From contig NZ_LMSL01000002.1 in the NCBI RefSeq assembly GCF_001428405.1, positions 81,028 through 145,027 of the forward strand: a stretch of DNA of 64,000 bases, read 5' to 3'. Below are positions 27,819-37,165 of the stretch, in pieces (position 1 is the stretch's first letter; every line of letters begins with the position of its first letter). The notes under the pieces were generated by a model that had not been told where the DNA came from, did no database searches, and worked only from the letters and a program-made list of their open reading frames with translations. This stretch comes from Frateuria sp. Soil773 (GTDB taxonomy: Bacteria; Pseudomonadota; Gammaproteobacteria; Xanthomonadales; Rhodanobacteraceae). Made by a program: the position numbers and the translations under genes.

Positions 27819-28517
27819 TCAGACCGCTACGCGAGCGGGGAGTTCGGGAAGGACGGGAGCGGCCGGCTCGGCATCGAACCCGAACTGGCGGCAGAACTCG
27901 CCGATCAGCGCGTCTTCGACGTCCGCCAGCTGCGACGGACCGCCCAAGTCTAGCACCTGCGTGACCGCCAAACCCTTGTAGCCGCAGGGGTTGATCCGGC
28001 CGAACGGCTCCAGGTCCATGGCCACGTTGAAGGCCAGCCCGTGGAAACTGCAGCCGCGGCGCACGCGCAGCCCCAGCGCGGCCACCTTGGCGCCGCCCAC
28101 GTAGACGCCGGGGGCGCCCTCCAGCCGCTCGGCCGCGATGGCCCAGTGCGCCAGCGTATCGATCAGCGCCTGCTCGATCCGGTGCACCAGCTCGCGCACC
28201 CCGACCCCGGCCCGGCGCAGGTCGATCAGCGGGTAGCCGACGATCTGGCCGGGGCCGTGGTAGGTCACCTGGCCGCCGCGGTCCACCGGCACCACCGGGA
28301 TCTCCCCCGGCGCCAGCACGTGCTCCATCTTGCCGGCCTGGCCCAGGGTGAACACCGGGTCGTGCTCCAGCAGCCACAGCTCGTCGACGGTGTCCGGGCC
28401 GCGCGCATCGGTGAACGCACTCATCGCCTTCCAGGTCGCCTCGTAGGGCTGGCGGCCGAGGCGGCGGATCTTGAGGGGAAGGGAATGGGGAATCGGGAAT
28501 CGGGAATCGGTGTTCAC
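27819..28517 (-). CDS. lipB: Octanoyl-[acyl-carrier-protein]:protein octanoyltransferase
   Basis: Transfers octanoyl from ACP to lipoyl domains, upstream of LipA. The 232-residue product has [18 protein letters not shown], the catalytic Lys in [11 protein letters not shown] and the acyl-thioester Cys in INPCGYKGL. The start is odd: the only ATG ahead of the conserved IRRLGRQPY lies in a GGGAATC repeat, which encodes the leader [13 protein letters not shown]. No other ATG, GTG or TTG fits. The gene follows ybeD and precedes lipA, as in E. coli. Confidence 0.95.
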   Translation of the reverse strand: MNTDSRFPIPHSLPLKIRRLGRQPYEATWKAMSAFTDARGPDTVDELWLLEHDPVFTLGQAGKMEHVLAPGEIPVVPVDRGGQVTYHGPGQIVGYPLIDLRRAGVGVRELVHRIEQALIDTLAHWAIAAERLEGAPGVYVGGAKVAALGLRVRRGCSFHGLAFNVAMDLEPFGRINPCGYKGLAVTQVLDLGGPSQLADVEDALIGEFCRQFGFDAEPAAPVLPELPARVAV

Positions 28518-28618
28518 GGCATGACCAGGTTGACTGGGAACGAGTGGAGCAATGGAGCAAGCATGACTCTACAAATGGCGACTCTTTTCCTATTCCCCAT
28601 TCCCGATTCTCGATTCCC
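28481..28618. repeat. Inverted GGGAATC repeat arrays flanking the lipB start
   Basis: 28481-28510 carries GGGAATC-type units in tandem; 28592-28618 carries the same words in reverse complement (ATTCCCCATTCCCGATTC and so on). The two arrays could pair across about 80 bases. The left array overlaps the first codons of lipB; the right one ends just after the ybeD stop. Confidence 0.75.
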
Positions 28619-28627
28619 TGCTCCCAC

Positions 28628-28918
28628 TCACATCGTGTAACGGATGTCCGGGTCGGCGCGCAGCGCGTGATGGGCCGACTCGTACTGCTCGCGGCTGTCG
28701 CAGTGGAAGCTCACCGTGACCGAGACGAAGTTGCCGGCGCCGGACTGGCGGTGCCGCACGGTCTCGTGCAGCACGCGCAGCCCCACGCGCTCCAGCAACT
28801 GGGGCACGTGGGTCGGCAGGTTGGCGCTGGCGTTGCCCACCGCGGTGATCTCGAACTCGCCGGGGAACTGGAAGCCCTTGCCTTCCTGCTTCGCCTTGCT
28901 GAAATCGATCGGCTGCAT
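28628..28918 (-). CDS. ybeD: YbeD/DUF493 family protein
   Basis: A 96-residue cytosolic protein with a ferredoxin-like (ACT-like) fold. It has the family's FQFPGEFEITAVGNA start and the alternating strands near GNFVSVTVSFHCDSREQYES. Its exact role is unknown, although it sits between dacA and lipB in many proteobacteria. Its ATG overlaps the dacA stop (TGATG), pointing to translational coupling. Confidence 0.9.
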   Translation of the reverse strand: MQPIDFSKAKQEGKGFQFPGEFEITAVGNASANLPTHVPQLLERVGLRVLHETVRHRQSGAGNFVSVTVSFHCDSREQYESAHHALRADPDIRYTM

Positions 28919-30171
28919 CACTTCGCGTCCGCGGCCTTGGCCGGCGCCTCGGCATCGGCCTTCTTGTCGCTGTGGAACCACAGCAGGATGGAATCCCAAA
29001 GCCGCGCGAAGAAGCCGCCCTGCGGCGCCTCGGCCAGCGCCACCAGCGGCACGCTCTGCACCGGCTGGCCGTCCAGCGTGATGCGCAGCGTGCCCACCTG
29101 CTGGCCCTTCTTGAACGGCGCGATCAGGGTGGCCGGGATGTCCATGGTGGCCTTGAGCTTGTCGTAGTCGCCGCGCTTGACGGTGACCAGCACGTTCTCG
29201 TTGACGCCGATCGGCAACTGGTTGGCATCGCCCTTCCACAGGCGCGGCGTGGCCAGCGGCTTGCTGCTGTCGTACAGCTTGTGCGTCTCGTAGAAGCGGA
29301 AGCCGTAGTTGAGCAGGGCCAGCGCCGAATCGGCGCGCGCCTTCTCGCTGCTGGCGCCCATCACGATCGCGATCATGCGCGCCTCGCCCTGCTTGGCCGA
29401 GGCGGCCAGGCAGTAGCCGGCGGCGGCGGTGTGGCCGGTCTTGATGCCGTCGACGGTCTGGTCGCGCCACAGCAGGGTGTTGCGGTTGTGCTGCTTGATG
29501 CCGTTCCACTCGAACTCCTTCACCGCGGAGATCGCGTAGTCCTCGGGGAAGTCGTGGATCAGCGAGCGCGACAGGATCGCGACGTCGTGCGCGGTGGTGT
29601 AGTGATTCGCGATCGGATAGCCCGACGCATTCTCGAAGTTCGAGTTGACCATGCCCAGCTGCTTGGCATAGGCGTTCATCAGGTTGGCGAAGGCCGATTC
29701 GGAACCGGCGGTGTGCTCGGCCAGCGCGATCGCCGCGTCGTTGCCGGACTGGATGATCATGCCGTACAGCAGGTCCTTCAGCGGCACCTGGCTGTTGAGC
29801 TTGAGGAAGCTGGTGGAGCCGTCGGTGCCGGCGCCGCCGCCGCGCCAGGCGTTCTCGCTGATGGTCACCGGGTCGGTCATGTGGACCTTGCCGTTGGCGA
29901 CCTCGGCCGAGACCACGTAGTCGGTCATCACCTTGGTGATCGAGGCCGGCTCGACGCGCAGGTCGGGATCCTTCGAGGCGAGGATCTGGCCGGTGGCGTA
30001 GTCCATCAGCACCCAGCTCTTGCCGTCCACGTCCGGCGGCGGCGGCACCGGCGCCTCAGGCACCACGGGGCGCGGCACGACCGGGCGCGGCGGCGTCTGC
30101 TGGGCGAAGGCGGCGCCGGCGACCAGCGCGGCGACGGCAAGCGAGGAGAAGGTACGGCGGAAAAAGCTCAT
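28918..30171 (-). CDS. dacA: D-alanyl-D-alanine carboxypeptidase (PBP5/6 type)
   Basis: Removes the terminal D-Ala from peptidoglycan pentapeptides in the periplasm. The 417-residue product has a signal peptide (cleaved near residue 23, AFAQ), a Pro/Val-rich linker, and the penicillin-binding motifs Ser77-Ile-Thr-Lys80, Ser142-Gly-Asn144 and Lys244-Thr-Gly. The C-terminal PBP5 beta domain and an amphipathic end (FFARLWDSILLWFHSDKK) would hold it at the inner membrane. It follows rlpA by 62 bases and overlaps ybeD by one base. Confidence 0.95.
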   Translation of the reverse strand: MSFFRRTFSSLAVAALVAGAAFAQQTPPRPVVPRPVVPEAPVPPPPDVDGKSWVLMDYATGQILASKDPDLRVEPASITKVMTDYVVSAEVANGKVHMTDPVTISENAWRGGGAGTDGSTSFLKLNSQVPLKDLLYGMIIQSGNDAAIALAEHTAGSESAFANLMNAYAKQLGMVNSNFENASGYPIANHYTTAHDVAILSRSLIHDFPEDYAISAVKEFEWNGIKQHNRNTLLWRDQTVDGIKTGHTAAAGYCLAASAKQGEARMIAIVMGASSEKARADSALALLNYGFRFYETHKLYDSSKPLATPRLWKGDANQLPIGVNENVLVTVKRGDYDKLKATMDIPATLIAPFKKGQQVGTLRITLDGQPVQSVPLVALAEAPQGGFFARLWDSILLWFHSDKKADAEAPAKAADAK

Positions 30172-30233
30172 CGTTGGGTCCAATCCAGTCTCGGGTGGCC
30201 GCCGCACCGCGCGCCGGCCGGGAAAAGCATCGT

Positions 30234-31235
30234 TCAGTCTACCGCGACCTGCGGCCGGGGCAGACCCATGTCCTCGATCTGCGCGGTGACGGCATCGGCG
30301 CGATCGACGTCGGCCAGGGGGCCGACCCGCACCCGGTGCACGGCACGGCCGTTCAGTTGCACCTCGATCACCTGCACCGGCGCGAGATTCGCCGAGCGCA
30401 GCCGCTGCGCGGTGCGCTCGGCGTTCGAGGCGTCGGCGAACGCCCCCACCTGCAGGTAGATCGCCGGCTTCGCGCCGGACACTGGGACCGCCGGGCCGGC
30501 CGGCAGTTCCTCGCGCGCGGCCGGCGCCACGGACGGCAGGCCGCGCGTGACCACCGCCGGCGTCCGGCCGGGCGGCACGCCGGCCACCGGCGCCGGGACG
30601 TCGTCCGGATGCTGCGGATCGATCGCACGCACCTCGACCAGACCGGTGCCCTTGGGCCACACGCCGATCTTCACCGCGGCGGCGTACGACAGGTCGATGA
30701 TGCGGTTCTCGTGGAACGGGCCGCGGTCGTTCACGCGCACCACCACGCTCTTGCCGTTCTCCAGGTTGGTGACACGCGCGTAGCTGGGCAGCGGCAGCAC
30801 CTTGCTGGCGGCACTGAACTGGTACATGTCGTAGTTTTCCAGGCTGGAGGTCTTGTAGCCGTGGAACTTGTTGCCGTAGAACGAGGCGATGCCGCGTTCC
30901 ACGTAGCCGCGCGCGGTCGGCAGCACGCGGTAGGTCTGCCCCAGCACGGTGTATGGCGACTTGTTGCCGTACAGCGAGCGCGGCTCGACCTTCGGCACCG
31001 GCTCGGCCAGCCGGCTCACGTCGATAGGTGGCGGCACGCTGTCGTTGTCGTCGCGGTAGCGGCTGGACTGGGGCCTGCGCACGTCGTCGTAGACCCCGCC
31101 GCGCGAAACGGCGCCGGCCCCGCCGCCGCGGTAGACCCCGCCCTTGCCGGCCGGCCGAGTCGCCTTGTGCCCACCGCAGGCGGCCAGCAGCAATACGGCC
31201 ACCCCGAGCAGGAGCCAGCGGCGGCACGGCCTCAT
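30234..31235 (-). CDS. rlpA: Septal-ring lipoprotein RlpA, lytic transglycosylase
   Basis: An outer-membrane lipoprotein (lipobox LLLAACGG) of 333 residues. A double-psi beta-barrel catalytic domain is visible (GIASFYGNKFHGYKTSS and VRVNDRGPFHENRIIDLS, with the catalytic Asp and the histidines). A C-terminal SPOR domain follows (IYLQVGAFADASNAERTAQR) that binds denuded glycan at the septum. In Pseudomonas RlpA cuts denuded strands. Its ATG overlaps the mltB stop as ATGA, so translation is probably coupled. Confidence 0.94.
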   Translation of the reverse strand: MRPCRRWLLLGVAVLLLAACGGHKATRPAGKGGVYRGGGAGAVSRGGVYDDVRRPQSSRYRDDNDSVPPPIDVSRLAEPVPKVEPRSLYGNKSPYTVLGQTYRVLPTARGYVERGIASFYGNKFHGYKTSSLENYDMYQFSAASKVLPLPSYARVTNLENGKSVVVRVNDRGPFHENRIIDLSYAAAVKIGVWPKGTGLVEVRAIDPQHPDDVPAPVAGVPPGRTPAVVTRGLPSVAPAAREELPAGPAVPVSGAKPAIYLQVGAFADASNAERTAQRLRSANLAPVQVIEVQLNGRAVHRVRVGPLADVDRADAVTAQIEDMGLPRPQVAVD

Positions 31236-32227
31236 CGGGCGGCGTCCGCCCCGCGCGCGCCCTGCGCGATCGCCTGCGCCAGTTGCTCCACCGCCATCGC
31301 GTAGAGCGGGCTGCGGTTGTAGCGGGTGATCACGTAGAAGTTCTGGAAGGTGAACCAGTATTCCGGCCCGTTCGGCCCATCGAGGGTCTGCAGGCTGCTC
31401 GGCTGGCCCGGATCGAACGGCTGCAGCGGCGCGTAGCCCCACGCCTCGAGCTGCTCCAGCGGCCACTGCGGCTTGGAGTCCTTCACCGCGATCGGCTTCG
31501 CCGCCGCGTCCGGCTGCGCGCGCGCGGCCACCGGGCCGCCGCCCACCCAGCCATGCTGGGCGAAATAGTTGGCCACGCTGGCGAAGATGTCCGGCAGCGA
31601 ACCCTGCATGTCGATGCGGCCGTCGCCGTCGGCATCCACGCCGAAGTCGCGGATGCTCGAAGGCATGAACTGGCCCCAGCCCTGCGCGCCGGCATAGGAG
31701 CCGGTGAGCGTGTCGAGCGGGCCGGCCAGGTGGTTGTCCGGCAGTTCGAGCAGCGTCTTCAGCTGCTCGCGGAAGAACTTCGCGCGCGGCGGGTAGTACA
31801 GGCCCAGCGTCACCAGCGCGTCGAGCACCTTGTACTTGCCGCTGTTGCGGCCGTAGAAGGTCTCCACCCCGATGATCGCGACGATGTACTCGGGCGCCAC
31901 CCCGTACTGCCGGCCGATGCGCTCGAGCAGGTCGCGGTGCTCGCGGTAGAACGCGATACCGTCGCCGATCCGCTTGTCGGTGAGGAAGATCGGCCGGTAG
32001 TCCTTCCACGGCTTGGCCTCGGCGGGCCGGCTGATCGCATCGAGGATGCTCTGCTGCTTCTGCGCGCCATCCAGCAGCGCGTTCAGCGCGGCCGGCGTCT
32101 TGCCGGTATCCCGCGCCACCTCGCGCACCAGGTCGGCCTGGCCCGGATGGGTTTCCGCCAGCGCCGACAGGCACGGGATGCAGGCCAGAACCAGGAAGAG
32201 CGAACGGAAACGGAGGAAGAAGCGCAT
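31232..32227 (-). CDS. mltB: Lytic murein transglycosylase B
   Basis: A 331-residue periplasmic enzyme that cuts the MurNAc-GlcNAc bond to form 1,6-anhydro ends. The catalytic Glu is in IIGVETFYGRNSG; YAGAQGWGQFMPSS and FGVDADGDGRIDM are further MltB signatures. The start MRFFLRFRSLFLVLACIPCL is a signal peptide; the Cys near residue 16 could be a lipidation site, though it is not a clean lipobox. It is followed by rlpA with a 4-base overlap. In the usual order this gene directly follows rodA; here another gene intervenes. Confidence 0.94.
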   Translation of the reverse strand: MRFFLRFRSLFLVLACIPCLSALAETHPGQADLVREVARDTGKTPAALNALLDGAQKQQSILDAISRPAEAKPWKDYRPIFLTDKRIGDGIAFYREHRDLLERIGRQYGVAPEYIVAIIGVETFYGRNSGKYKVLDALVTLGLYYPPRAKFFREQLKTLLELPDNHLAGPLDTLTGSYAGAQGWGQFMPSSIRDFGVDADGDGRIDMQGSLPDIFASVANYFAQHGWVGGGPVAARAQPDAAAKPIAVKDSKPQWPLEQLEAWGYAPLQPFDPGQPSSLQTLDGPNGPEYWFTFQNFYVITRYNRSPLYAMAVEQLAQAIAQGARGADAAR

Positions 32228-32336
32228 GCCTTGCTTTGCAGAAATCCCGTAGTGGAAACAAGCCTAGCATGTTGAATCACAACGGCCGCCATCGATGCGA
32301 ACGCCCCGTCGGCCCGTTTCCGGAACGCCGTGGAGG

Positions 32337-33929
32337 CTACTTCGAAGCCTGCCCGGCTTTTTCGAGAGCCGATTCGATGCCTGCGATCGTCTTGATCTGC
32401 CGAGGGTCGCTGCGATCCGCCACCGCCAGGAACTGCTTCAGCTCCTCCATGGGAATGCTCTGGCCGAGCCGGCCCAGGCAGTCGAAGTGATAGATCCAGC
32501 CCCTGCCGTCCTTGGGATACTCGGCCAACAGCCTGTCCACGAAGGGCTTGGCCTTGATGGCGCCGGTCTTGCCGTCCAGACCGGCGTCGAAGAGCCACAT
32601 CGTGCTCAATTCGCGCAACGATCTATGGCGCTGCTTCGGATCCTTGATCGCCGCCTCGTAGTGCTGCTGGGCCAAGGCGAAGCGGTGCGTATTGTGGTAG
32701 GCCGCTCCCAGCAGGTACTGCAATTGCGCATTGGCCGGCTCGAGCTTCTGCGCGCGCGCCAGGTAATGCAGGGCCCATTCGGGCTCGCTCTGCACCAGAT
32801 CCCAGGCAATCATGCGGTCGGCCCAGGCATTGCCATAACGGAAGCGGGCCTCTTGCAGCAGCAGCGCCAGCGAGCGCCATTCGTCGGAGGGGGCATCGAC
32901 CCGGTTGAGTGCGATATCTCCCGCCTGTTGCAACGCATCGTCGTAGGAGCCCACGTCGACCGCGTGGTCCACCAAGGCCGCAGCCGGCGCCTTGTAGAAA
33001 TCGTCGCCCTCGAAGTAGCTGGCCTGGTCCAGGTACGGCACCGAGAAGTAGGTCGCCAGGCCCGGATGCTCCTTCAGGTGGGGAGCCAGCTCGGCCATAT
33101 AGGCCGCGCTCCGCGCGTAGGAACCGCCCCAGCGCGGCAACAGGATTTGCAGGCGCTGCCTGACCAGGAGCAGGCAGGCCGGATCCTGTTTCTGCGCCGA
33201 GGCGAAAGCCGCCTCGATCAGGTCGCTGCGCCCTATCAGCATGGCCGCACTCATCATGCCGATATAGGCAGGCATCAGGCGCGGCTCGAGCTTGCTCGCC
33301 TTGTCGAACAGCGGCATGGCCCGATCCACCAGGGAATGCATGTTTTCCATGTTCCCTTCCGGGGTTTTGGCAACATACTCCTTGCCGCGCACCTTCCAGG
33401 CTTTCTCCAGCAGATAGTCGGCCCGTGCCAGGTTGGCGTACGGATCGTCGGGAGCCGACATCAGCCAACGCTGGGAGAGGCGATCGCTGCGATCGCTCTC
33501 GTCGAATGCCCCGAACATCATGTGGATGTCTTCGCCCTGCCCCTCTTTGGCGAAGTGCCGGTCCAGGTAACCGTCCATCTTGGCCCGCAGGCCCTTGATG
33601 TCCTTGCGCTGCAGATAGCCTTCCAGCGTATCCAGGCTCATGGTCGGCACCCTTTGCAGCGCGTGGTAGGCGCAGTGGGCCGCCGCGTGGCCTTCAGGCC
33701 AGTGGTTGCCGGGCAGGTCGGGAAACGCCAGGCAGCGCCGCAGCGGATCGGCGATCCGCTCGGCGGCGCGCGCCTTGATCAGGTAGCTGCGCCAAGGCTC
33801 AGGCGCCTCCCGCAGCACCTGGGCCGCATCCTTTTTCGGAATGGCCGGCACCGGAATATCCGCCGCTCCAGCCGTCATGCATACCGTGGCGCCGACAAGC
33901 GCCGCCCAAGCCCAGTTCCTGGCCTTCAT
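32337..33929 (-). CDS. Exported TPR-like protein, possible DUF4034 member
   Basis: The 530-residue product has a signal peptide (MKARNWAWAALVGATVCMTA) and is otherwise helical. The central part (LDTLEGYLQRKDIKGLRAKM to about residue 200) resembles DUF4034 proteins; family assignment is tentative. The second half has TPR-like pairs (ALHYLARAQKLEPANAQLQY and HRFALAQQHYEAAI). ATG 33929 follows GGGGAAG. It sits within an otherwise conserved rodA-mltB gene order with gaps of about 150 and 109 bases on either side, and looks less GC-biased than neighbours, both consistent with later insertion. Function unknown. Confidence 0.72.
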   Translation of the reverse strand: MKARNWAWAALVGATVCMTAGAADIPVPAIPKKDAAQVLREAPEPWRSYLIKARAAERIADPLRRCLAFPDLPGNHWPEGHAAAHCAYHALQRVPTMSLDTLEGYLQRKDIKGLRAKMDGYLDRHFAKEGQGEDIHMMFGAFDESDRSDRLSQRWLMSAPDDPYANLARADYLLEKAWKVRGKEYVAKTPEGNMENMHSLVDRAMPLFDKASKLEPRLMPAYIGMMSAAMLIGRSDLIEAAFASAQKQDPACLLLVRQRLQILLPRWGGSYARSAAYMAELAPHLKEHPGLATYFSVPYLDQASYFEGDDFYKAPAAALVDHAVDVGSYDDALQQAGDIALNRVDAPSDEWRSLALLLQEARFRYGNAWADRMIAWDLVQSEPEWALHYLARAQKLEPANAQLQYLLGAAYHNTHRFALAQQHYEAAIKDPKQRHRSLRELSTMWLFDAGLDGKTGAIKAKPFVDRLLAEYPKDGRGWIYHFDCLGRLGQSIPMEELKQFLAVADRSDPRQIKTIAGIESALEKAGQASK

Positions 33930-34081
33930 GTCTTCCCCTGAATGGATTCCCCGTTGCCGCCCCATGTTGCGACGCATGCGGACCGTCGGCAAGACGCGGG
34001 GCTCCACGGGCGCGCCGGGACGAAGGCTCCCGGCAACGCAGCGCAGTCGGCACGACGGATCAACAGGAGCGCAGGCGTGCC

Positions 34082-35197
34082 CTAGTCGTGCATCTTGCGG
34101 TTGGCGTGGATCGACATCAGCACGCCGAAGCCGGTGAGCAGGGATACCGCCGAGGTGCCGCCGTAGCTGACCAGCGGCAGCGGCACGCCGACCACCGGCA
34201 GCATGCCGGCGATCATGCCGCCGTTGACGAACACGTAGACGAAGAAGCTCATGCCGATCGCGCCGGCGAGCAGGCGCGAGTAGGTGTCGCGCGCCTCCAT
34301 CGCGATCCACAGGCAGCGGCCGATGATGAAGGCGTACAGCGCGAGCAGGGCCAGCACGCCGACCAGGCCGAACTCCTCGGAGAACACCGCGAAGATGAAG
34401 TCGGTGGTGTGCTCGGGCAGGAATTCCAGCCGCGACTGCGTGCTGTGCTGCCAGCCCTTGCCGAACACGCCGCCGGAGCCCACCGCGATCTGCGACTGGA
34501 TGATGTGCCAGCCGTTGCCGAGCGGGTCGGATTCCGGGTCGAGCAGGGTCAGCACGCGGTCGCGCTGGTACTGGTGCAGGAAATGCCAGGCCACCGGGAT
34601 CATCCCGCCCACCGCCGCCAGCAGCAGGCCGATGCGCCACCACGCCACGCCCGACAGGAACAGCGCGAACGCGCCGGCCGCGGTCACCAGCACGGCGGTG
34701 CCAAGGTCCGGCTGCTCGGCGATCAGCCCGGCCGGGATCGCGATCATCACGCCGACCACCGCCATGTCTTTCCACGACGGCGGCAACTGGCGCGGGTGCA
34801 GGTACCAGGCCACCATCATCGGCATGGTCAGCTTGAGCAGCTCGGACGGCTGGAATCGCATCACGCCCAGGTCCAGCCAGCGGATCGAGCCGCGCCCCTC
34901 GCCCAGCACCGCCACCACCACCAGCAGCAGGGTGCTGCCGGCGTAGAGCCACGGCGTCCAGCTACGCAGCACGGTCGGCGGGATGCGCGAGACCAGCAGC
35001 AGCAGGACGGTGCCCATCACGAAGCGGGCGGCCTGGCCGCCGACCAGGGCGAGGCTGGCGTCGCCGGCGCTGTACAGCGTGGCCAGGCCGACGCAGGCCA
35101 GCACGAACAGGCCGGCGGCCAGCGGCAGGTCGATCCGCGGCCGGGTCAGCATGCGGCGGGCGAAACGGTACAGGCGGGCCTGCAGCGCATTGATCAT
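34082..35197 (-). CDS. rodA: Rod-shape SEDS peptidoglycan polymerase
   Basis: A 371-residue inner-membrane glycosyltransferase that polymerises lipid II for lateral wall growth with PBP2. About ten membrane segments; SEDS signatures include GSIRWLDLGVMRFQPSELLK, AEQPDLGTA with the essential Asp, and the C-terminal GGTSAVSLLTGFGVLMS. Its ATG overlaps the mrdA stop by four bases (ATGA), so the pair is probably translated together. Confidence 0.96.
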   Translation of the reverse strand: MINALQARLYRFARRMLTRPRIDLPLAAGLFVLACVGLATLYSAGDASLALVGGQAARFVMGTVLLLLVSRIPPTVLRSWTPWLYAGSTLLLVVVAVLGEGRGSIRWLDLGVMRFQPSELLKLTMPMMVAWYLHPRQLPPSWKDMAVVGVMIAIPAGLIAEQPDLGTAVLVTAAGAFALFLSGVAWWRIGLLLAAVGGMIPVAWHFLHQYQRDRVLTLLDPESDPLGNGWHIIQSQIAVGSGGVFGKGWQHSTQSRLEFLPEHTTDFIFAVFSEEFGLVGVLALLALYAFIIGRCLWIAMEARDTYSRLLAGAIGMSFFVYVFVNGGMIAGMLPVVGVPLPLVSYGGTSAVSLLTGFGVLMSIHANRKMHD

Positions 35198-37149
35198 GGC
35201 ATGCCTCCGGCACCGCCCTGCACGGGCACGTCCTCTTCCTCGCCCGCCGGCGGCGCGGCCGTGGCGGGCGGAGACGAGGACGCGGGCGTCTGCGGCGGCG
35301 CGCCGTCCTGCGTCGCCAGCCACGCATCGAAGATCCGGCGCGTGATCGGGGCCGCGTCCCTGCCCCAGGCGCCCGCCTCCAGCACCGCCGCCACCGCGAT
35401 CCGCGGCGCCTCGGCCGGCGTATAGGCGATGAACCAGGCGCGGTGGCGGGCGGCGAGGTAGCTGGAATTGCGGTTGGTGTCGTAGGCGTTGGTGGTGCGC
35501 GAGAAGCGCTCGGCGGTGCCGCTCTTGCCGGCCACCTCGTAGGGGAAGCCGGTGAACTGGCCCTTGCCGGTGCCGGCCTCGACCACCGCCTGCATGCCCT
35601 GGTTGATCACCGCCCAGTCCTCCGGGCGCCGGATCAGCGACGGCCCGCTGGGCGGGTTGGCCAGCGGCTCGGGCCGGCTGTCGACGCCCTTCTGGGTGGA
35701 CATCACCAACCGCGGCGCATACGGCACGCCGTGCCCGGCCAGGGTGGCGGTGGCGTGCGCCAGTTGCAGCGGCGTCACCGCCCAGTAGCCCTGGCCGATG
35801 CCGGCGATGATCGTCTCGCCCGGGAACCACGCCTTCTGCTTGCTGTTCGCCGCCTTCCACGCGCGCGAGGGCAGCACGCCTTCCGATTCGCCGATCAGGT
35901 CGATGCCGGTCCTGCCGCCGAAGCTGAAACGGCTCATCCACTCGCTGAGCCGGTCGATGCCCAGGTCCAGTGCCAGCTTGTAGAAGTAGGTGTTGGTGGA
36001 GAGCTGGATCGCCCGCACCATGTTGACCACGCCGTCGCCGCCGCGCTTGTCGTCGCGACGGCAGAAGGTGGTTCCCGGCAGGCAGAACTCGCCGGTGGAC
36101 AGCACCGTGTCCTGCGGCCGCCGCACGCCGTATTCGAGTCCGCCCAGGGCGAGGAACGGCTTCACCGTCGAGCCCGGCGGGTACACGCCGCGCAGCGCGC
36201 GGTTGTACAGCGGCTTGTCCTCGGCGGTGGTCAGCGCGGTGTAGTCGGCATGGCTGATGCCGTTGACGAACAGGTTCGGATCGAAGCTCGGCACGCTCAC
36301 CATCGCCAGCACCTGGCCGTTGCGCGGGTCGATCGCCACCGCCGCGCCGGGCCGGCCTTCGAAGGCTTCCTCGGCGGCCTTCTGCACGCGCACGTCGATC
36401 GACAGGTAGAGGTTCTTGCCGGGAACCGGCGCGTGCGTCTCCAGCACGCGCTGGGTACGCCCATCCGCGTTCACCTCGACCAGCTCGTAGCCGGGCGTGC
36501 CGTGCAGCACGTCCTCGTATGAGCGCTCGATGCCGCTGCGGCCGACGTGGCTGGTGCCCTTGTAGCGGACCGGGTCGAGCCGCTGCAGGTCGTCCGCGTC
36601 GATCCGCCCGACGTAGCCGACCACGTGGGCGAAGCGCGCGCCGAACGGGTAGCGGCGGGTCAGGTAGGGCACCACGTCCACGCCCGGGAAGCGCCAGCGG
36701 TTGATCGCGAAGCGGGCGATGTCGTCCTCGCTCAGGCGCAGCTTCAGCGGCACGCTCTCGAAGCGCCGGCTCTGCTTGAGCTGCTTCCTGAAGGCGTCGA
36801 TGTCGTCCTGGTCCAGCGGTACCACCGCGCCGATCTGCGCCAGCATCGCGGCCATGTCCGGCACCTGCTCGGGCACCACCTCCAGGCGGAACGCGGGCAC
36901 GTTGTCGGCCAGCAGCACGCCGTTGCGGTCGAAGATCAGCCCGCGCGCCGGTGGGATCGCCCGCGGCTTGACGCGGTTGGCGTCGGAGCGGGTGACGAAC
37001 TCGTCGTGGCGCAGCACCTGCAGGTAGAAGAAGCGCCCACCCAGCGCCGCCAGGCCGAGCACGATCAGCGCGAAGCCGGCCAGCGCGCGGTAGCGGAACA
37101 GCGTGCTTTCGCCACGCGCGTCCTTGATTGAGCGCCGCCGCACTTTCAT
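35194..37149 (-). CDS. mrdA: Penicillin-binding protein 2, elongation transpeptidase
   Basis: A 651-residue class B PBP that crosslinks new lateral wall. It has one N-terminal membrane anchor (about 20-42), the pedestal (RAIPPARGLIFDRNGVLLA), and the transpeptidase motifs Ser-Thr-Val-Lys (PPGSTVKPF), Ser-Thr-Asn (QLSTNTYF) and Lys-Ser-Gly-Thr (VAGKSGTAERF). The C-terminus ends in a Pro/Ala/Glu-rich tail. The gene starts 16 bases after mreD and overlaps rodA. Confidence 0.96.
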   Translation of the reverse strand: MKVRRRSIKDARGESTLFRYRALAGFALIVLGLAALGGRFFYLQVLRHDEFVTRSDANRVKPRAIPPARGLIFDRNGVLLADNVPAFRLEVVPEQVPDMAAMLAQIGAVVPLDQDDIDAFRKQLKQSRRFESVPLKLRLSEDDIARFAINRWRFPGVDVVPYLTRRYPFGARFAHVVGYVGRIDADDLQRLDPVRYKGTSHVGRSGIERSYEDVLHGTPGYELVEVNADGRTQRVLETHAPVPGKNLYLSIDVRVQKAAEEAFEGRPGAAVAIDPRNGQVLAMVSVPSFDPNLFVNGISHADYTALTTAEDKPLYNRALRGVYPPGSTVKPFLALGGLEYGVRRPQDTVLSTGEFCLPGTTFCRRDDKRGGDGVVNMVRAIQLSTNTYFYKLALDLGIDRLSEWMSRFSFGGRTGIDLIGESEGVLPSRAWKAANSKQKAWFPGETIIAGIGQGYWAVTPLQLAHATATLAGHGVPYAPRLVMSTQKGVDSRPEPLANPPSGPSLIRRPEDWAVINQGMQAVVEAGTGKGQFTGFPYEVAGKSGTAERFSRTTNAYDTNRNSSYLAARHRAWFIAYTPAEAPRIAVAAVLEAGAWGRDAAPITRRIFDAWLATQDGAPPQTPASSSPPATAAPPAGEEEDVPVQGGAGGMP

Positions 37150-37165
37150 CTCACCGGGCCATGCT

